This document shows, one piece after another, positions 52,463 through 61,556 of a DNA stretch of 64,000 nucleotides (positions are counted from its first letter, which is position 1; the number at the start of each line of letters is the position of its first letter). The notes below the pieces were generated by a model. The model searched no databases, was not told the DNA's origin, and saw only the letters and a list, made by a program, of their open reading frames with translations. The translations under genes were made by a program, and so were the position numbers. Source of the DNA: Paenibacillus crassostreae (GTDB lineage: Bacteria; Bacillota; Bacilli; Paenibacillales; Paenibacillaceae); contig NZ_CP017773.1 of assembly GCF_001857945.1 (NCBI RefSeq), forward strand, positions 23,694 through 87,693, in the 5' to 3' direction.

Positions 52463-53504
52463 GAGAACCCTTTCGAATATTGGTTTTTATGAAACACAAA
52501 GTCCAGTTACCCCACCGGGAAAATCTGCTTCTAATAAGAAGGAAACTGAATCTAAAATAAAGGAATCAGCAAAACTAAATACTAATACTAAACAGAAAAA
52601 AAGTTCAATAAAAGGAAATAATAAAACTGAACAGTTAAAAGAAACAGAATTAATAAACAATGAATCTGTTGAACTTAATGAATCACTAGCGTTGAATAAT
52701 AAAACCATTCATGAAAAAGGTTCAATTGAAGTGAATAATAAAACTGAACAGTCAAATGAAACACAATTAATAAACAATGAATCTGTTGAACTTAATGATT
52801 CACTAGCATTGAATAATAAAACCATTCATGAAAAAGGTTCAATTGAAGTGAATATTAAAACTGAACAGTCAAATGAAACAGAATTAATAAACAATGAATC
52901 TGTTGAACTTAGTGAATCACTAGCATTGAATAACAAAACTATTCATAAAAATGGTTCAAATAAAGTGAATAATAAAACTGATCAGTTAAATGAAACAGGA
53001 TTAATCAATAATAAATCTGTTGAATTTGATGAATCACTAGCATTGAACAATGAAAACACTCAAATTGATTCAAAAATAATGAACAATAAAACTGAACAGA
53101 TAAATGAGTCAATAAAGAATGAAGTGAGCAACGATACTGGATTACAAAATAATATAGTTGAAAAAATAATCGATATACCATTGAACCAACTATCTGATCA
53201 TAATAATAGTTCAGATGAACAGATCGATAAAACTGAACAGTTTAATTTTTCAGTAAACGAGAACATTAAAAATGAACAAAATAATGATTTTTTAAGTTAT
53301 TACTACGATGAATTAGAAAATAATAAGAAGCCTCTTGTTGAAGAAACGCATACACGTGACACTTACTTAATCAAGAATGACTTGTTAACTCGATTTAATA
53401 AGTTGGCTAAGAATGAGAAAAAGGGATTTAAAATGCGCTTAATAAATTTCGTTTTAGAAAGAGAGCTTGATCTCATTGAGAAGCAGCGTAAAGGCGGTGA
53501 ATAG
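52449..53504 (+). CDS. ParB-like centromere-binding protein with repetitive Asn-rich middle
   Basis: A 351-residue protein. The basic N-terminus (MARNKRTLSNIGFYE) resembles the ParA-stimulating peptide of short partner proteins. Residues ~57-215 hold four 39-residue tandem repeats (pattern NNKTEQ-x3-ETELINNESVEL, then LALNNKTIHEKGS). The C-terminal ~55 residues (TYLIKNDLLTRFNKLAKNEK, FKMRLINFVLERELDLIE) look like a ribbon-helix-helix DNA-binding domain. Known RHH partners (omega, ParG) are <110 residues, so the insert is unusual. Each repeat encodes KTEQ through the DNA dyad ACTGAACAGT. Confidence 0.75.
   Translation: MARNKRTLSNIGFYETQSPVTPPGKSASNKKETESKIKESAKLNTNTKQKKSSIKGNNKTEQLKETELINNESVELNESLALNNKTIHEKGSIEVNNKTEQSNETQLINNESVELNDSLALNNKTIHEKGSIEVNIKTEQSNETELINNESVELSESLALNNKTIHKNGSNKVNNKTDQLNETGLINNKSVEFDESLALNNENTQIDSKIMNNKTEQINESIKNEVSNDTGLQNNIVEKIIDIPLNQLSDHNNSSDEQIDKTEQFNFSVNENIKNEQNNDFLSYYYDELENNKKPLVEETHTRDTYLIKNDLLTRFNKLAKNEKKGFKMRLINFVLERELDLIEKQRKGGE
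52614..53085 (+). repeat. 117-bp coding tandem repeats carrying an ACTGAACAGT dyad
   Basis: Four units of 117 bp follow one another within the ParB-like gene. The dyad occurs at 52626, 52743, 52860, 52977 (as the perfect palindrome ACTGATCAGT), then at 53091 (ACTGAACAGA) and 53232 outside the strict array. Unit boundaries keep the reading frame. Confidence 0.85.
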
Positions 53505-53507
53505 GAA

Positions 53508-54677
53508 ATGACGGAATCTTACACAGAGTTAGAGCTTGAACTGCATCGATTAGCTGAGGAATATGTGGCTAAAATCCATAGTCGCCATTTGGACCCTTTA
53601 AAGGCCTCTACAATTAAGTCTGAGACCATTGATTCGTTAAGTAGGCATTTTCATGAGCAATTTCCTACGAAAATATTGTTTATGTACGCGAATCAACAGG
53701 GTGAAACACTCAAGGCGAAACTAAAAAGTGGATTGAAATCGAATGATCCAGAGGAATTACTTATCCAAGCAAAAGTGGACATTTTAGAGAGGACGTTACG
53801 AGTTAAATCTGTTGATTATTTAAAAGAACTCGTACCGTTTAATACAAATATTGCTCAGCACGCACTATTTTCAGCTAACCCCAAAAAGGGAGTTGATCCT
53901 AAAGGAGTTACGGTCGAGGGTGTTAAATCAGTGCATATTAAAAGTAAAAATGGAGAAGTGCTTACTACATATGATGCAAGAGTTATGGGAGCAATTCAAA
54001 GTTTATGGTTTAAACAAAATGATAACTCGCCTGTTATTAAACTAAAATATATGGATTTATTAAATGAATTGGGGATGACAGATGGGGCAAAAAACTATCA
54101 GAGAATTCAGGCGTCTCTAATTCGACTTAAAGACATTGAGGTAACGCTGACACAGTATCAGCAATCTGTTGATGCTGAATATGAGGAAATTGCGCTCACT
54201 CGTTTAATAGACCAGATCGTATTTCGAAGAAAAGTAGGGACAACGGATCATTTTCAACGAAAATTTGAAATTCGACTACCTGAATGGTTGGTGCAGGCCA
54301 ATGCTAACGGCACATTATTTGATGTGTCTCTCATTTTAATGAATGATCTAAAATCTTACTTAGCACAGGGGATGTACTGGCTTATATCCTCCTATACCTC
54401 TGAACATGCAGTAAAATTTGAACTCTCGACCTTAGCCAGTCACTTTCACTTCATAGACGGTGGACAACCTATTATGCCTGTCTATAAAATTGTTGAACGG
54501 ATCACACAAGCTTGTGAGGAACTTAAACAAGTAGGATTCATTGATAACTACGAGTATAGCGGAAAGAAACAAGGGCTTGCTGATCGTTATTTATCTGTAG
54601 TGAAAAATCCTATATTCATCAGCGCACCATTGCTGATAGAAGAGGGTCCGCCTAAACAAATAGAGCTTGATTTATAG
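53508..54677 (+). CDS. Plasmid replication initiator (winged-helix Rep)
   Basis: A 389-residue protein, four bases after the ParB-like gene. It has winged-helix initiator features: TYDARVMGAIQSLWFKQ, IKLKYMDLLNELGM, YQRIQASLIRLKDIEVTL (~175-210) and a second domain with EIRLPEWLV, LAQGMYWLISSYTSE. The N-terminal ~120 residues are helical. Such proteins bind iterons and open the origin. Five iterons lie 3.6 kb downstream next to a primase gene, which suggests they work together. Confidence 0.75.
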   Translation: MTESYTELELELHRLAEEYVAKIHSRHLDPLKASTIKSETIDSLSRHFHEQFPTKILFMYANQQGETLKAKLKSGLKSNDPEELLIQAKVDILERTLRVKSVDYLKELVPFNTNIAQHALFSANPKKGVDPKGVTVEGVKSVHIKSKNGEVLTTYDARVMGAIQSLWFKQNDNSPVIKLKYMDLLNELGMTDGAKNYQRIQASLIRLKDIEVTLTQYQQSVDAEYEEIALTRLIDQIVFRRKVGTTDHFQRKFEIRLPEWLVQANANGTLFDVSLILMNDLKSYLAQGMYWLISSYTSEHAVKFELSTLASHFHFIDGGQPIMPVYKIVERITQACEELKQVGFIDNYEYSGKKQGLADRYLSVVKNPIFISAPLLIEEGPPKQIELDL

Positions 54678-54898
54678 ACTCCTCATCGTGTGAACTGGAA
54701 TAAACAGATTAATTATTTGATAAGTAGTTATACGTGTTTGCTGAACGAACTGAAGATAAAATGAATCAACCCATAAGTCGCCACGTACAGCGTTATTCCT
54801 CTGAAGACGAAGTATTGGGAGAAAGAACTGTAAATAATAGTTACTGTTATTCTAACCCTTATGAACGCTATCAATTGATGTGACATAAGAATGAAAGG

Positions 54899-56587
54899 GT
54901 GAAGGATTTGCTTTTTTTCATTGGAATATTTTCAACAGTTGTATCAGTTTCATTTTTTGCCTTAGAGTTAAAGGCTGTTAAAAAAAGAAAAGAAATACGC
55001 AAGATGGTTAATTTTGTTTTGACTGATTTTTCTTCAGGAAGAATTCGTAACGAGTCTTTAGTACTTGGAGGCGGAGCAGTAGCGAATACAATTTTTGATT
55101 TGTATAGTACATTGGATAACCATGAACAGTTTCTTGATGTTATTGAACATAGATTTCCTAATGAGATGGGTGATGCGACACCATTAGAATGGATAAATAA
55201 GGTGGAAACCTTGTACCAGGATGGTGATAATTCCGTATCTGGGTATGTGAGTGCATATGCTGGTCAACAAGCTGAGAATATCACGGTAGATCACTTAACT
55301 TCAAGTGGAGAGCAGGCATCACAATTCGAATCAAGAATACACGAAAATGATGATGTAAGGGCAATAGATGAAAATGGAATAATAACTGATTACTCTGTAA
55401 AATCCTACGGAAGTATAGACTCATTCAACCAAGCTGTAACTGACCATCCAGAGTCATCCCATTATTTTGTTAACCATGAGTTATATGCTCAGCTAGAAGA
55501 AAAGGGATTACTAAGTAGTTATTTGAATAAAGGTATAGACATCGAGGATGGCGGGTATCTCAATGAAACCTTGAGGAGTGAGGCAAGCTCAGCGTTGGAT
55601 GCAATACATGGTGCAAGTGATGTAGCAGACCATATTCCATTCCTTGGTTTAGCCATGCTTGGGATAAAGAGTGTACGTAATACACACGAATATTATAAAG
55701 GCAAACAATCTGGAAACGAATTTGGAATAAATGTTGTTAGTGATACTGTGAGAATAGGTGCTTCAACTGGAGGGGCCGTGGTAGGAGCTAAGGCTGGTGC
55801 GATAATTGGAACAGCAATTGCGCCTGGTATAGGTACCATAGTTGCAGGTGGAATTGGTGGGATTGTATGTAGTATGGCAACCGGTTCAATGGTGAACTGG
55901 TTCAAAGAAAAGTGGAAGTGGGGTGATATCCTTAAGGCACAGTACAACATAGGAAGTCAATTTATTAATGGATTCTCTCAGCACATGAAAAGTACTATTA
56001 AGCACAGAACTCTTCCGTATAAAGAGGTACAGAGTAAACTAGAAATTGCTCAAAGTATTAAAGATAAGTATCGTAAGCAGCTAAAACCTTATAGTTTTAA
56101 GAAGGTTAGTCACTCTGCTGTACTGGCTTATTTGCATGAGAGTAATCTAAGTGCTTTTTTGAAGAGAATTAATAATGCTGCTGAGATAACTGAACGTCAA
56201 TTGCTTGATTTATGCGGACAAGCAGCTGCAAGACAGGTAGCTAATGATTCTCATAAGAAAAAGAAAGAAGTTGCGAGTAGGTTTCTAGGTGAGTTAGTCC
56301 TAACAAGTAGTTACTTGAAATCAGATTTTGATATGAAGAGAAAATTCGGAAACGAGATACATATGTACGAAAAACAGAAAAGTAAAAACCCTAACCATCC
56401 TTTTCAATTTAGTCAACCTTCTGATTCAATTATTGAAGGAATCGCAATTAGATCTTTGTTTAATAGTCCATTAATTGATGTGAAATCAACATATTATAAA
56501 AAGAAAAATAAGGCTTTGCTAGGGATCTGCATAATAACTTTATTAATAGCGATAGCATCGTTGTATTTATATAATATATCTAGTTAA
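54899..56587 (+). CDS. Membrane protein with glycine-zipper hairpin
   Basis: A 562-residue protein (GTG start; a TTG three codons on is possible). It has an N-terminal TM helix, a long soluble region, a glycine-zipper membrane hairpin (~285-320: GGAVVGAKAGAIIGTAIAPG, GTIVAGGIGGIVC), a helical region (~370-500) and a C-terminal TM helix. Glycine-zipper hairpins occur in pore-forming or membrane-inserting proteins. No family recognised. It lies upstream of a nuclease gene, so a defence or toxin role is possible but unproven. Confidence 0.55.
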   Translation: MKDLLFFIGIFSTVVSVSFFALELKAVKKRKEIRKMVNFVLTDFSSGRIRNESLVLGGGAVANTIFDLYSTLDNHEQFLDVIEHRFPNEMGDATPLEWINKVETLYQDGDNSVSGYVSAYAGQQAENITVDHLTSSGEQASQFESRIHENDDVRAIDENGIITDYSVKSYGSIDSFNQAVTDHPESSHYFVNHELYAQLEEKGLLSSYLNKGIDIEDGGYLNETLRSEASSALDAIHGASDVADHIPFLGLAMLGIKSVRNTHEYYKGKQSGNEFGINVVSDTVRIGASTGGAVVGAKAGAIIGTAIAPGIGTIVAGGIGGIVCSMATGSMVNWFKEKWKWGDILKAQYNIGSQFINGFSQHMKSTIKHRTLPYKEVQSKLEIAQSIKDKYRKQLKPYSFKKVSHSAVLAYLHESNLSAFLKRINNAAEITERQLLDLCGQAAARQVANDSHKKKKEVASRFLGELVLTSSYLKSDFDMKRKFGNEIHMYEKQKSKNPNHPFQFSQPSDSIIEGIAIRSLFNSPLIDVKSTYYKKKNKALLGICIITLLIAIASLYLYNISS

Positions 56588-56728
56588 TTGGGTTGATATA
56601 TATGACTAGACATACTAGCAACAGGTTTTTCGAGACAACTGGGAAAGCCATTAGAATGCAGTATAAGCTTAAATACAGCCACAATTTCCTAAGTCGAACT
56701 AATAAATATCATTTGAAGGAGACCTTAC

Positions 56729-57880
56729 ATGCTGCACGCTTCAATCCAGCAACTTGAATCATCACCGATGTTTCAGCTTTCGTTGTCCTCAAAAGAATTG
56801 TTCCATAGTAATCTACTCTCCTGGTTGTTTGCCAACTACAAATCAGATTGCTCACGCTTATTACGCCCCTATATTGGGGATAATGAGAATCAATTTTCCT
56901 TGATTAAGGTAAATCGTGAAGAGAAGAACCGGGACTTAACACTGTATTTTAAAAATGAGTCAGGTCAAATCAAAAAACTCACTATTGAGAACAAAGTAAA
57001 AAGCATACCCAACTATGCTCAACTAGAAGCTTACTCTACTGATGCCCAGGAGTATTACTTACTTCTGAGCCTGTCCAAACCCCATTTTTTTCACGGACCC
57101 AATCTAGTCATTAAGGGATGTGAATGGAGGTGTATGAACTATGCTGAGTTGGCATGTTTAATAAGTGAGATCATTCCGCTAGTCTTCGAGCAAAACTTAT
57201 ACCACGGCAAAATTCTGGAGGACTACGTCACCTTCATTCGCATTCTGCAAGAAATATCTTCAGCTGGAAATCAGGATAATGAATTATATGATCTTTATCA
57301 AGATCACTCGCAGCTCGAGATACTTCGAAAACTCCGATTGGATGATTTCTACATCAAGCAAAAACATGCCCAAATAACCTCTGAATTTACATATCAAATT
57401 CGAAACCGTCTGCCTAACCTCCTGCTTGTCCCGGAGAAGAAGTGGGATGAAGGGAAACTGAATGAAGTTTTCTCTGGATCAGGGTTTACCCGAGGGACGG
57501 GAATTAGCGAAGTAAAATATGTGGTCAAAATACATCGAAACTCGCCAGTTATTCTAGGCATACAAGTTCAAGGCGAGCAGTTCCGATTATTTGTCGAAAC
57601 CAAGGAACAGGCTCGAGAGGTCGCCGAACAGCTGTACAAATCCGGTGTTTGGTTTAACTTGGATGAGGCCAAGAAAATTCCCGGGTTTGGATCGATTGAA
57701 TATCCACTTAAGGATAAACGATTCAATGGTTTTGGGGATACTTTTATGTACCGATCCGTGAAGGTAGAGGCGTGCAGGTTATCCGATCTCGTCCAGTTGG
57801 TCGTTTCCTATATCTCCATCATCGAATCGCAAAAAGATCGCATTCTGGTAATTCTGGACGAGGTATTAATGGGGAAATAA
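56729..57880 (+). CDS. PD-(D/E)XK nuclease superfamily protein
   Basis: A 383-residue protein with GAAGGAGACCTTAC before the ATG. ELFHSNLLSWLF (~23-34) is the hallmark N-terminal motif. RDLTLYF (D69) and IENKVKS (E87, K89) give the D...ExK catalytic triad, and YAQLEAYS follows. These proteins are common as stand-alone defence-associated nucleases. The C-terminal ~180 residues are unrecognised. GC content is higher than that of the gene upstream. Confidence 0.8.
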   Translation: MLHASIQQLESSPMFQLSLSSKELFHSNLLSWLFANYKSDCSRLLRPYIGDNENQFSLIKVNREEKNRDLTLYFKNESGQIKKLTIENKVKSIPNYAQLEAYSTDAQEYYLLLSLSKPHFFHGPNLVIKGCEWRCMNYAELACLISEIIPLVFEQNLYHGKILEDYVTFIRILQEISSAGNQDNELYDLYQDHSQLEILRKLRLDDFYIKQKHAQITSEFTYQIRNRLPNLLLVPEKKWDEGKLNEVFSGSGFTRGTGISEVKYVVKIHRNSPVILGIQVQGEQFRLFVETKEQAREVAEQLYKSGVWFNLDEAKKIPGFGSIEYPLKDKRFNGFGDTFMYRSVKVEACRLSDLVQLVVSYISIIESQKDRILVILDEVLMGK

Positions 57881-57949
57881 AGTAACCACCCGTTTTTGAA
57901 AGGATTTTAGCTATTAAACTAATGGAAAGTTAGTTTAATAAAACAACCG

Positions 57950-57971
57950 CAGTCTAGGACTTTATTTTCTT
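57950..57971 (+). repeat. 22-bp dispersed repeat, copy 1 of 3
   Basis: CAGTCTAGGACTTTATTTTC (plus TT) recurs at 63277-63298 exactly and at 63401-63422 with GG changed to AT. All three lie in non-coding DNA on the same strand. Confidence 0.7.
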
Positions 57972-58007
57972 TAGATCAGATCAAGTTATTCACGTGAAGA
58001 AACAAAT

Positions 58008-58055
58008 TAAAACTAGTCTAACACTAGATTTTTGTGTTTAGACTAGTTTTATTTA
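58008..58055 (+). terminator. Rho-independent terminator
   Basis: AAAACTAGTCTAA pairs with TTAGACTAGTTTT and is followed by ATTTATTT. Confidence 0.8.
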
Positions 58056-58203
58056 TTTGGATTATAGTTATTTTTATAAAAATCGAAGAAAGTATATCAA
58101 TTCCACATCGTTAGCCAGTTCTATGAACACCGAGGTAGTTTAAGAGTGTGACAGTCTATGGTTATTTGCGTATTCTCAACCAACTTTTTGTCTTTCACAG
58201 GAT

Positions 58204-58463
58204 TTATCCAACTCAAAGTAATCCAATAATGTTCAATTTAGTACGAAAAAAGTTAAAACATCCGTTTTAGTACGGATAAAAATCTAAAACATCCGTTTTG
58301 GTACGGAAATAGACCAAAAATAATTTAAAATATATGAATTATGCTCGCCTGATATGTCGCAAATTGTCGAATGTGGTACAAACATCCGTTTTGGTACGGA
58401 AAAGGGGTTCAAAACATCCGTTTTGGTACGGAAAGGGGGCTCAAAACATCCGTTTTAGTACGG
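58204..58463 (+). other. Iteron cluster, probable replication origin
   Basis: Five ~21-bp iterons, AAAACATCCGTTTTRGTACGG, lie at 58255, 58286, 58380, 58411 and 58443, spaced 31, 94, 31 and 32 bp (three helical turns, with one iteron-sized gap). A degenerate sixth (TTTAGTACGAA, 58237) and a DnaA-box-like TTATCCAAC (58204) precede them. The flanks are AT-rich. No gene lies in 57881-58764. Confidence 0.85.
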
Positions 58464-58557
58464 AAAAAAGGAAAAGTGCTCGTTTGCCAATTATAAATCT
58501 TTTGTCGTATAGTAATAGTAGAGTTAGAGATTTATGGAAAAAACAATAAATTTAAAT

Positions 58558-58670
58558 AAAAAAATAAAGCACCACGTCACGTCTTACTTTATGAATGAAA
58601 ATGTTTGGCGACGGATTCATTCATAAAGCCCCAGAGTTGTGCTTTACTTTAATTATTCGTTTATTATAGG
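58558..58670. other. Large nested inverted repeat next to the iterons
   Basis: AAATAAAGCACA-type outer arms (58560/58632) enclose CTTTATGAATGAA/TTCATTCATAAAG around a 16-nt loop. It lies between iterons and primase gene and could be a single-strand initiation site or a primase loading structure. Confidence 0.6.
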
Positions 58671-58764
58671 GATATTATACCCTACTTGCGAAAATAAAGT
58701 AAAGTCCAAACTCTTAATTTCCTATTGCCTTTTTTAGGCGCGGTGCGGAAATAGGAGTTTTTTT

Positions 58765-60108
58765 ATGCGTATATTAAGAGAGTCAGTTCACGATCAGGTA
58801 AATCTTTTTCGGGAACTCTATCAAAACGAACTTACGGAGAAACCAAGGCGCTTTGAAAAAGTACATACTGAGAGTAGAGACAAACATGATCTAGGATGGC
58901 TTTTCGTTAGTAACGATTGCCGAATTGACAAGGCTTGCCGTACATATCAGACCCTATTTACATTGACTGAAAACTATACATACTATACCCCAAATACCTT
59001 CTACCGTAACGATAGCCGCGAAGAATCCAATCTACGCTGGCTTAATGCGGTTGTCTTAGACGTGGATACTAAGAATGGTCAAAACAATGGCATGTGCCTT
59101 TCGGATCTGCTAGAACAGATCCGCGAAGCAGGTTTGCCAAATCCTTCTTTGACTGTACAGACACCTTCAGGTGGATTTCATGTCTATTTTTTGTTAGACA
59201 AGCCCCGTAGAGCCTACTCTAATGCCATTACTCAATATAAGAAGATCCAGGTTGCCATGTGTGACGCTATTGGTGCAGATCGCCAAGCTGTGGGCGCTGG
59301 ACGCTTTTTTCGTATTCCAACATCTCAAAATACGATCTATCGTACAGATACGCGGGTATCCTTCGATGAATTAAATAACTGGTACTGGATTAACCATGAA
59401 AACGAGTCCAACCAACCTAGAGCATCCCTACAAAGTAATCAAGGTCTACTATCACATTCAGCTGTACAGAAGCTTCTAACAGGTGCAGAGATAGGTAAAC
59501 GGGATAATACTGCCTATACACTTGCTCTGGTGTTTAAAGCAGAGGGGTACGACAAAGAAGCTGCAGAAGGCGAACTACAGCTTTGGAACACTCGTTTAGA
59601 AAACCCATTACCTCAGAAAACGATTAGTCAAAAAGTACAAAGCGCTTTTAAAGCTGGAGCGCCAGTTGCACCTACTTCTGAATGGATAGAATATCTCTCA
59701 GGTGAAAGCTTTTCATATCGTATTTGGGAAGCAGCTAAGCCACGAGAAGAGCGTAAAACCAGTCATTATTATGAATGGGCGAATGACGTAATTGATACAT
59801 TACGTTCGCATCCGGAGAAAGAAATTTCAGGATCGCAAAGAGAGATGGCTGCCAGATGGGGGATGTCTCTGTCAACATTTCAGTATGTCACAAAATTACT
59901 GCTTGAACTTGGAAAGATTACCATGGAGGTCATAGGAAAAGGAAGAGGAGCTAAAACATTCATTCGTCTTGTTCGTGACTCTAAAGTTGAATTATTTCGG
60001 CCAGCATCAGAACAGAAAATTAATGTACCCGATTCCAATACATTTATCTTGGGTGAGGTGGTGGGTGGGTCTCGCTCTTCCTCTGGTAAGCGTGGTTCTC
60101 CTCGTTAA
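58765..60108 (+). CDS. AEP-type plasmid primase/replication protein
   Basis: A 447-residue protein with the archaeo-eukaryotic primase pattern of RepB-type plasmid proteins: NAVVLDVDTKNG (catalytic acids ~94-97), TPSGGFHVYF (~132-141) and GADRQAVGAGRFFRIP. A PriCT-1-like helical domain follows (KRDNTAYTLALVFKAEGYDK, ~238-260), and a C-terminal wHTH (GSQREMAARWGMSLSTFQYV). It would prime synthesis at the adjacent origin. The last ~20 residues are Gly/Ser-rich. Confidence 0.85.
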   Translation: MRILRESVHDQVNLFRELYQNELTEKPRRFEKVHTESRDKHDLGWLFVSNDCRIDKACRTYQTLFTLTENYTYYTPNTFYRNDSREESNLRWLNAVVLDVDTKNGQNNGMCLSDLLEQIREAGLPNPSLTVQTPSGGFHVYFLLDKPRRAYSNAITQYKKIQVAMCDAIGADRQAVGAGRFFRIPTSQNTIYRTDTRVSFDELNNWYWINHENESNQPRASLQSNQGLLSHSAVQKLLTGAEIGKRDNTAYTLALVFKAEGYDKEAAEGELQLWNTRLENPLPQKTISQKVQSAFKAGAPVAPTSEWIEYLSGESFSYRIWEAAKPREERKTSHYYEWANDVIDTLRSHPEKEISGSQREMAARWGMSLSTFQYVTKLLLELGKITMEVIGKGRGAKTFIRLVRDSKVELFRPASEQKINVPDSNTFILGEVVGGSRSSSGKRGSPR

Positions 60109-61188
60109 CTGTTTCTTTAGATCTTTCTCGTACCTGGTGTTTTTGTACTGCTTTACTTATTCTTTTGTCTTTCTCTTCTTGTCTTTCCTTTCTCTGGTTT
60201 CTTGTTACTTGAGTGGTGTCTAGTTATTCTGGTGGGGGTATTGGTGTTGGTGTGGGCGTATCCTCTCTGTTTATTGATCGTCGAGGTGCAATACTATACA
60301 TTGGATAAGAAAGAATGATTCTTGCTAAGGATTATTTCACTATAGATAACAATGTCTAGCAGGTGGGAAAAAAGTTAACTCTCAAAATGCTTATTGTACT
60401 GTAAGCGCAGCTTTTAAGTATGAGGTGAAGAAATTATAACAATTAATAGCGCTTTTTTCATGAACCAGTAGTTTGATGGACTGTGGAAGCTATTTAGCAA
60501 TGGAATCGGATATTAGTCGTATACCGGCTATGAAAAATGATCTATTAACTCTGGATATTAGTGAATTGGCCAGTATGTAGGAGCGAATTTTTTCTAGTTA
60601 AGAGGATACAAGTAATGATTTGGGTTCAGTAGATTTCTGTATGAAGGAACCTCGAACTAATCAAAATGGTTAACGGGTACCGGCTTAATGATGATTTACC
60701 AGACGATGCGATAATGTTAAGCGCATCGTCTGGTAAATCAAAATGTCGCAGATAAGAGAGTACATCATGGAAGGTTAATATAGTGAATGTAACAAATGTT
60801 GTAGAGGCGGTTAATCGGATCTACATGTTGGGTGAGTATAAAATAAATAGATGTAGGTGGTAAAGCAGCAGGTAGTAGTGGACGAGCATTAAGGACGAAG
60901 ATGCACAAAATTAATATAACGAGTTTATCAATAAATTTCGAGTTTAATCCATACGATTGTGAATGGTTTTTGCTATGTGTATGGAGAAAATAAAGTATTA
61001 GACTGGCGGGTGCTTCATTAAGCTCCCATGAAAATTAAATTAGCTCAAAACCTGAAAAAGAGCATAATAAAGCAGACCCAGAATAACACTTTTAAAAAAA
61101 AGGCTGAGCCTTATGAGTAATCATATAGAGATTGTTAGATCATTTAAGCACAAAAAACTTCATAGAAAACAAACAAAAAGGCAAGGCT
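60109..61188. other. 1.1 kb without a convincing gene
   Basis: It begins with a C/T-rich tract (60121-60230). Short coding-like scraps occur, such as a 34-codon frame at 60476-60580 (MDCGSYLAMESDISRIPAMK...), but none has a ribosome site or full length. It looks like eroded accessory DNA. One long perfect hairpin is listed separately. Confidence 0.5.
60693..60739. other. Perfect 18-bp hairpin
   Basis: GATTTACCAGACGATGCG and CGCATCGTCTGGTAAATC pair perfectly around an 11-nt loop. No T run follows in either direction, so a simple terminator is unlikely. Confidence 0.7.
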
Positions 61189-61317
61189 GGTGCAAAAACC
61201 AGAGTAAGATTAATCTCCCATGAGTGCTTCCCGAAAGGGAGCGACAATCTGTGATGCACCGAGGTCGTTGGAGTCAGACTAACGGATGGGCTCTAAGGCA
61301 CCATAGCTCATCGACCT
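61189..61317 (+). ncRNA. Candidate structured RNA (tentative)
   Basis: Nested pairings: GGTGCA (61189) with TGCACC (61255), AGATT (61207) with AATCT (61246), CTCCC (61215) with GGGAG (61237). A second domain follows: AGGTCG (61262) with CGACCT (61312), enclosing GATGGGCT/AGCTCATC. There is no reading frame here. It does not match a riboswitch consensus I can recall. Confidence 0.3.
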
Positions 61318-61423
61318 TCTTCGCCAGCCGTAGTAGCAGTATTGACTGACTTTACCCATTTTCATCATCTGTGGTGCGGCGCTTGCGCTGCATGCATGAC
61401 TAACGTGAAACGATAGTTCAAAA

Positions 61424-61460
61424 CACACAAGGCTACCGGAAATGGTAGCCTTGTGTGAAT
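61424..61460. terminator. Hairpin terminator
   Basis: ACACAAGGCTACC pairs perfectly with GGTAGCCTTGTGT. Together with the upstream region it may end a non-coding transcript. Confidence 0.65.
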
Positions 61461-61556
61461 ACACTTTAATGTAATTTGGTAATTTGGTACAATATACCTA
61501 TGGAAATTTGGAGTATCACAATAAGTTAGCATACTTAGAAAGGGGGTTATTATAAA

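Noticed and set aside
58334..58549. 71-codon frame over the iterons
   Set aside because: Its repeated peptide motif is only the iteron sequence translated; no ribosome site.
61185..61320. Cobalamin or SAM riboswitch
   Set aside because: None of the conserved box sequences could be aligned by eye; left only as a candidate structured RNA.
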